A stretch of 37,701 bases of DNA from Methylococcales bacterium (GTDB lineage: Bacteria > Pseudomonadota > Gammaproteobacteria > Methylococcales > Methylomonadaceae), in the NCBI GenBank assembly GCA_009692395.1, contig SHZG01000003.1:1-37701 (forward strand). The letters are read 5' to 3'. The notes under the pieces were generated by a model that did not search any database, had not been told where the DNA came from, and was given only the letters and a program-made list of their open reading frames with translations. Positions within the stretch are counted from its first letter, which is position 1, and each line of letters opens with the position of its first letter. This document shows, in pieces, positions 37,595 through 37,701 of this stretch. The position numbers and the translations under genes are program-made.

Positions 37595-37701
37595 ATGATA
37601 GCAATGAACTGGATACAACAGGAACTGGGGGTCTGTGCTTGGGCGACACGAGACGTGTTGCGAGGTTGTACAAGGTAATAGACAGTTTAGCGGCACAGCC
37701 G
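37595..37701 (+). pseudogene. Start of an IS4/Tn5-like transposase, frameshifted, cut by the window end
   Basis: From ATG 37595 (or 37604) the frame reads MNWIQQELGV. One base further on the reading LCLGDTRRVARLYKVIDSLAAQP appears, which is the N-terminal DNA-binding region of Tn5-type transposases. The G run at 37627-37631 has five Gs; six would join both halves as ELGGLCLGD. The left end of the element must lie just upstream, but I could not identify its inverted repeat. Confidence 0.72.

Overview
The window looks like a chromosomal segment of a gammaproteobacterium. It has the conserved order tig-clpP-clpX-lon-hupB-ppiD, an mla-murA-hisG block with a short-form HisG, a glnL-glnG pair, and gammaproteobacterial tRNAs with encoded CCA. 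A soluble NAD-linked formate dehydrogenase (fdsGBA-fdhD-fdsD), two genes of the exosortase A-associated families and many REP-like intergenic hairpins would fit a methylotroph or sulfur oxidiser (Methylococcales or Thiotrichales type). That finer placement is inference.

Layout. 1-2330: 3' end of an IS630-type element abutting a broken DNA methylase and a broken specificity (S) gene. 2355-3491: hemW. 3588-12242, all on the minus strand: ppiD, tRNA-Asp, tRNA-Val, hupB, lon, clpX, clpP, tig, tRNA-Leu, a proteostasis block. 12307-13155: a radical SAM gene. 13402-23046: the fds operon, interrupted between fdsB and fdsA by about 3.4 kb of small toxin-antitoxin and defence-like genes, several broken. 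23160-25972: exosortase A-associated acyl-CoA ligase and PLP decarboxylase. 26062-28625: sigma-54 promoter, glnL, glnG. 28669-29676: lipoprotein hydrolase. 29746-33812: mlaF, mlaE, mlaD and mlaB, with a frameshifted ATPase/TOPRIM pair inserted between mlaF and mlaE. 33855-35756: murA and hisG. 35819-37701: Uma2-family gene, a frameshifted PD-(D/E)XK nuclease gene and the start of a Tn5/IS4-like transposase.

Main observation. Housekeeping genes are intact, but nearly every larger accessory gene (methylase, S subunit, DUF262, DUF433, PIN toxin, ATPase, TOPRIM, nuclease, transposase) carries a single-base frameshift or in-frame stop codons. Protein similarity continues on both sides of each lesion. 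Most frameshifts lie in homopolymers, while T8 tracts in core genes are in frame. The accessory cassettes sit inside housekeeping operons in the same orientation, with 3-23 bp spacing, so they would be carried on the host transcript. This fits recently acquired, quickly silenced (or phase-variable) defence modules parked in essential or metabolic operons. Other unusual items are a 34-bp perfect palindrome inside the acyl-CoA ligase gene, two near-identical double-hairpin repeats, two tRNAs only 13 bp behind hupB, and an mla operon lacking mlaC.
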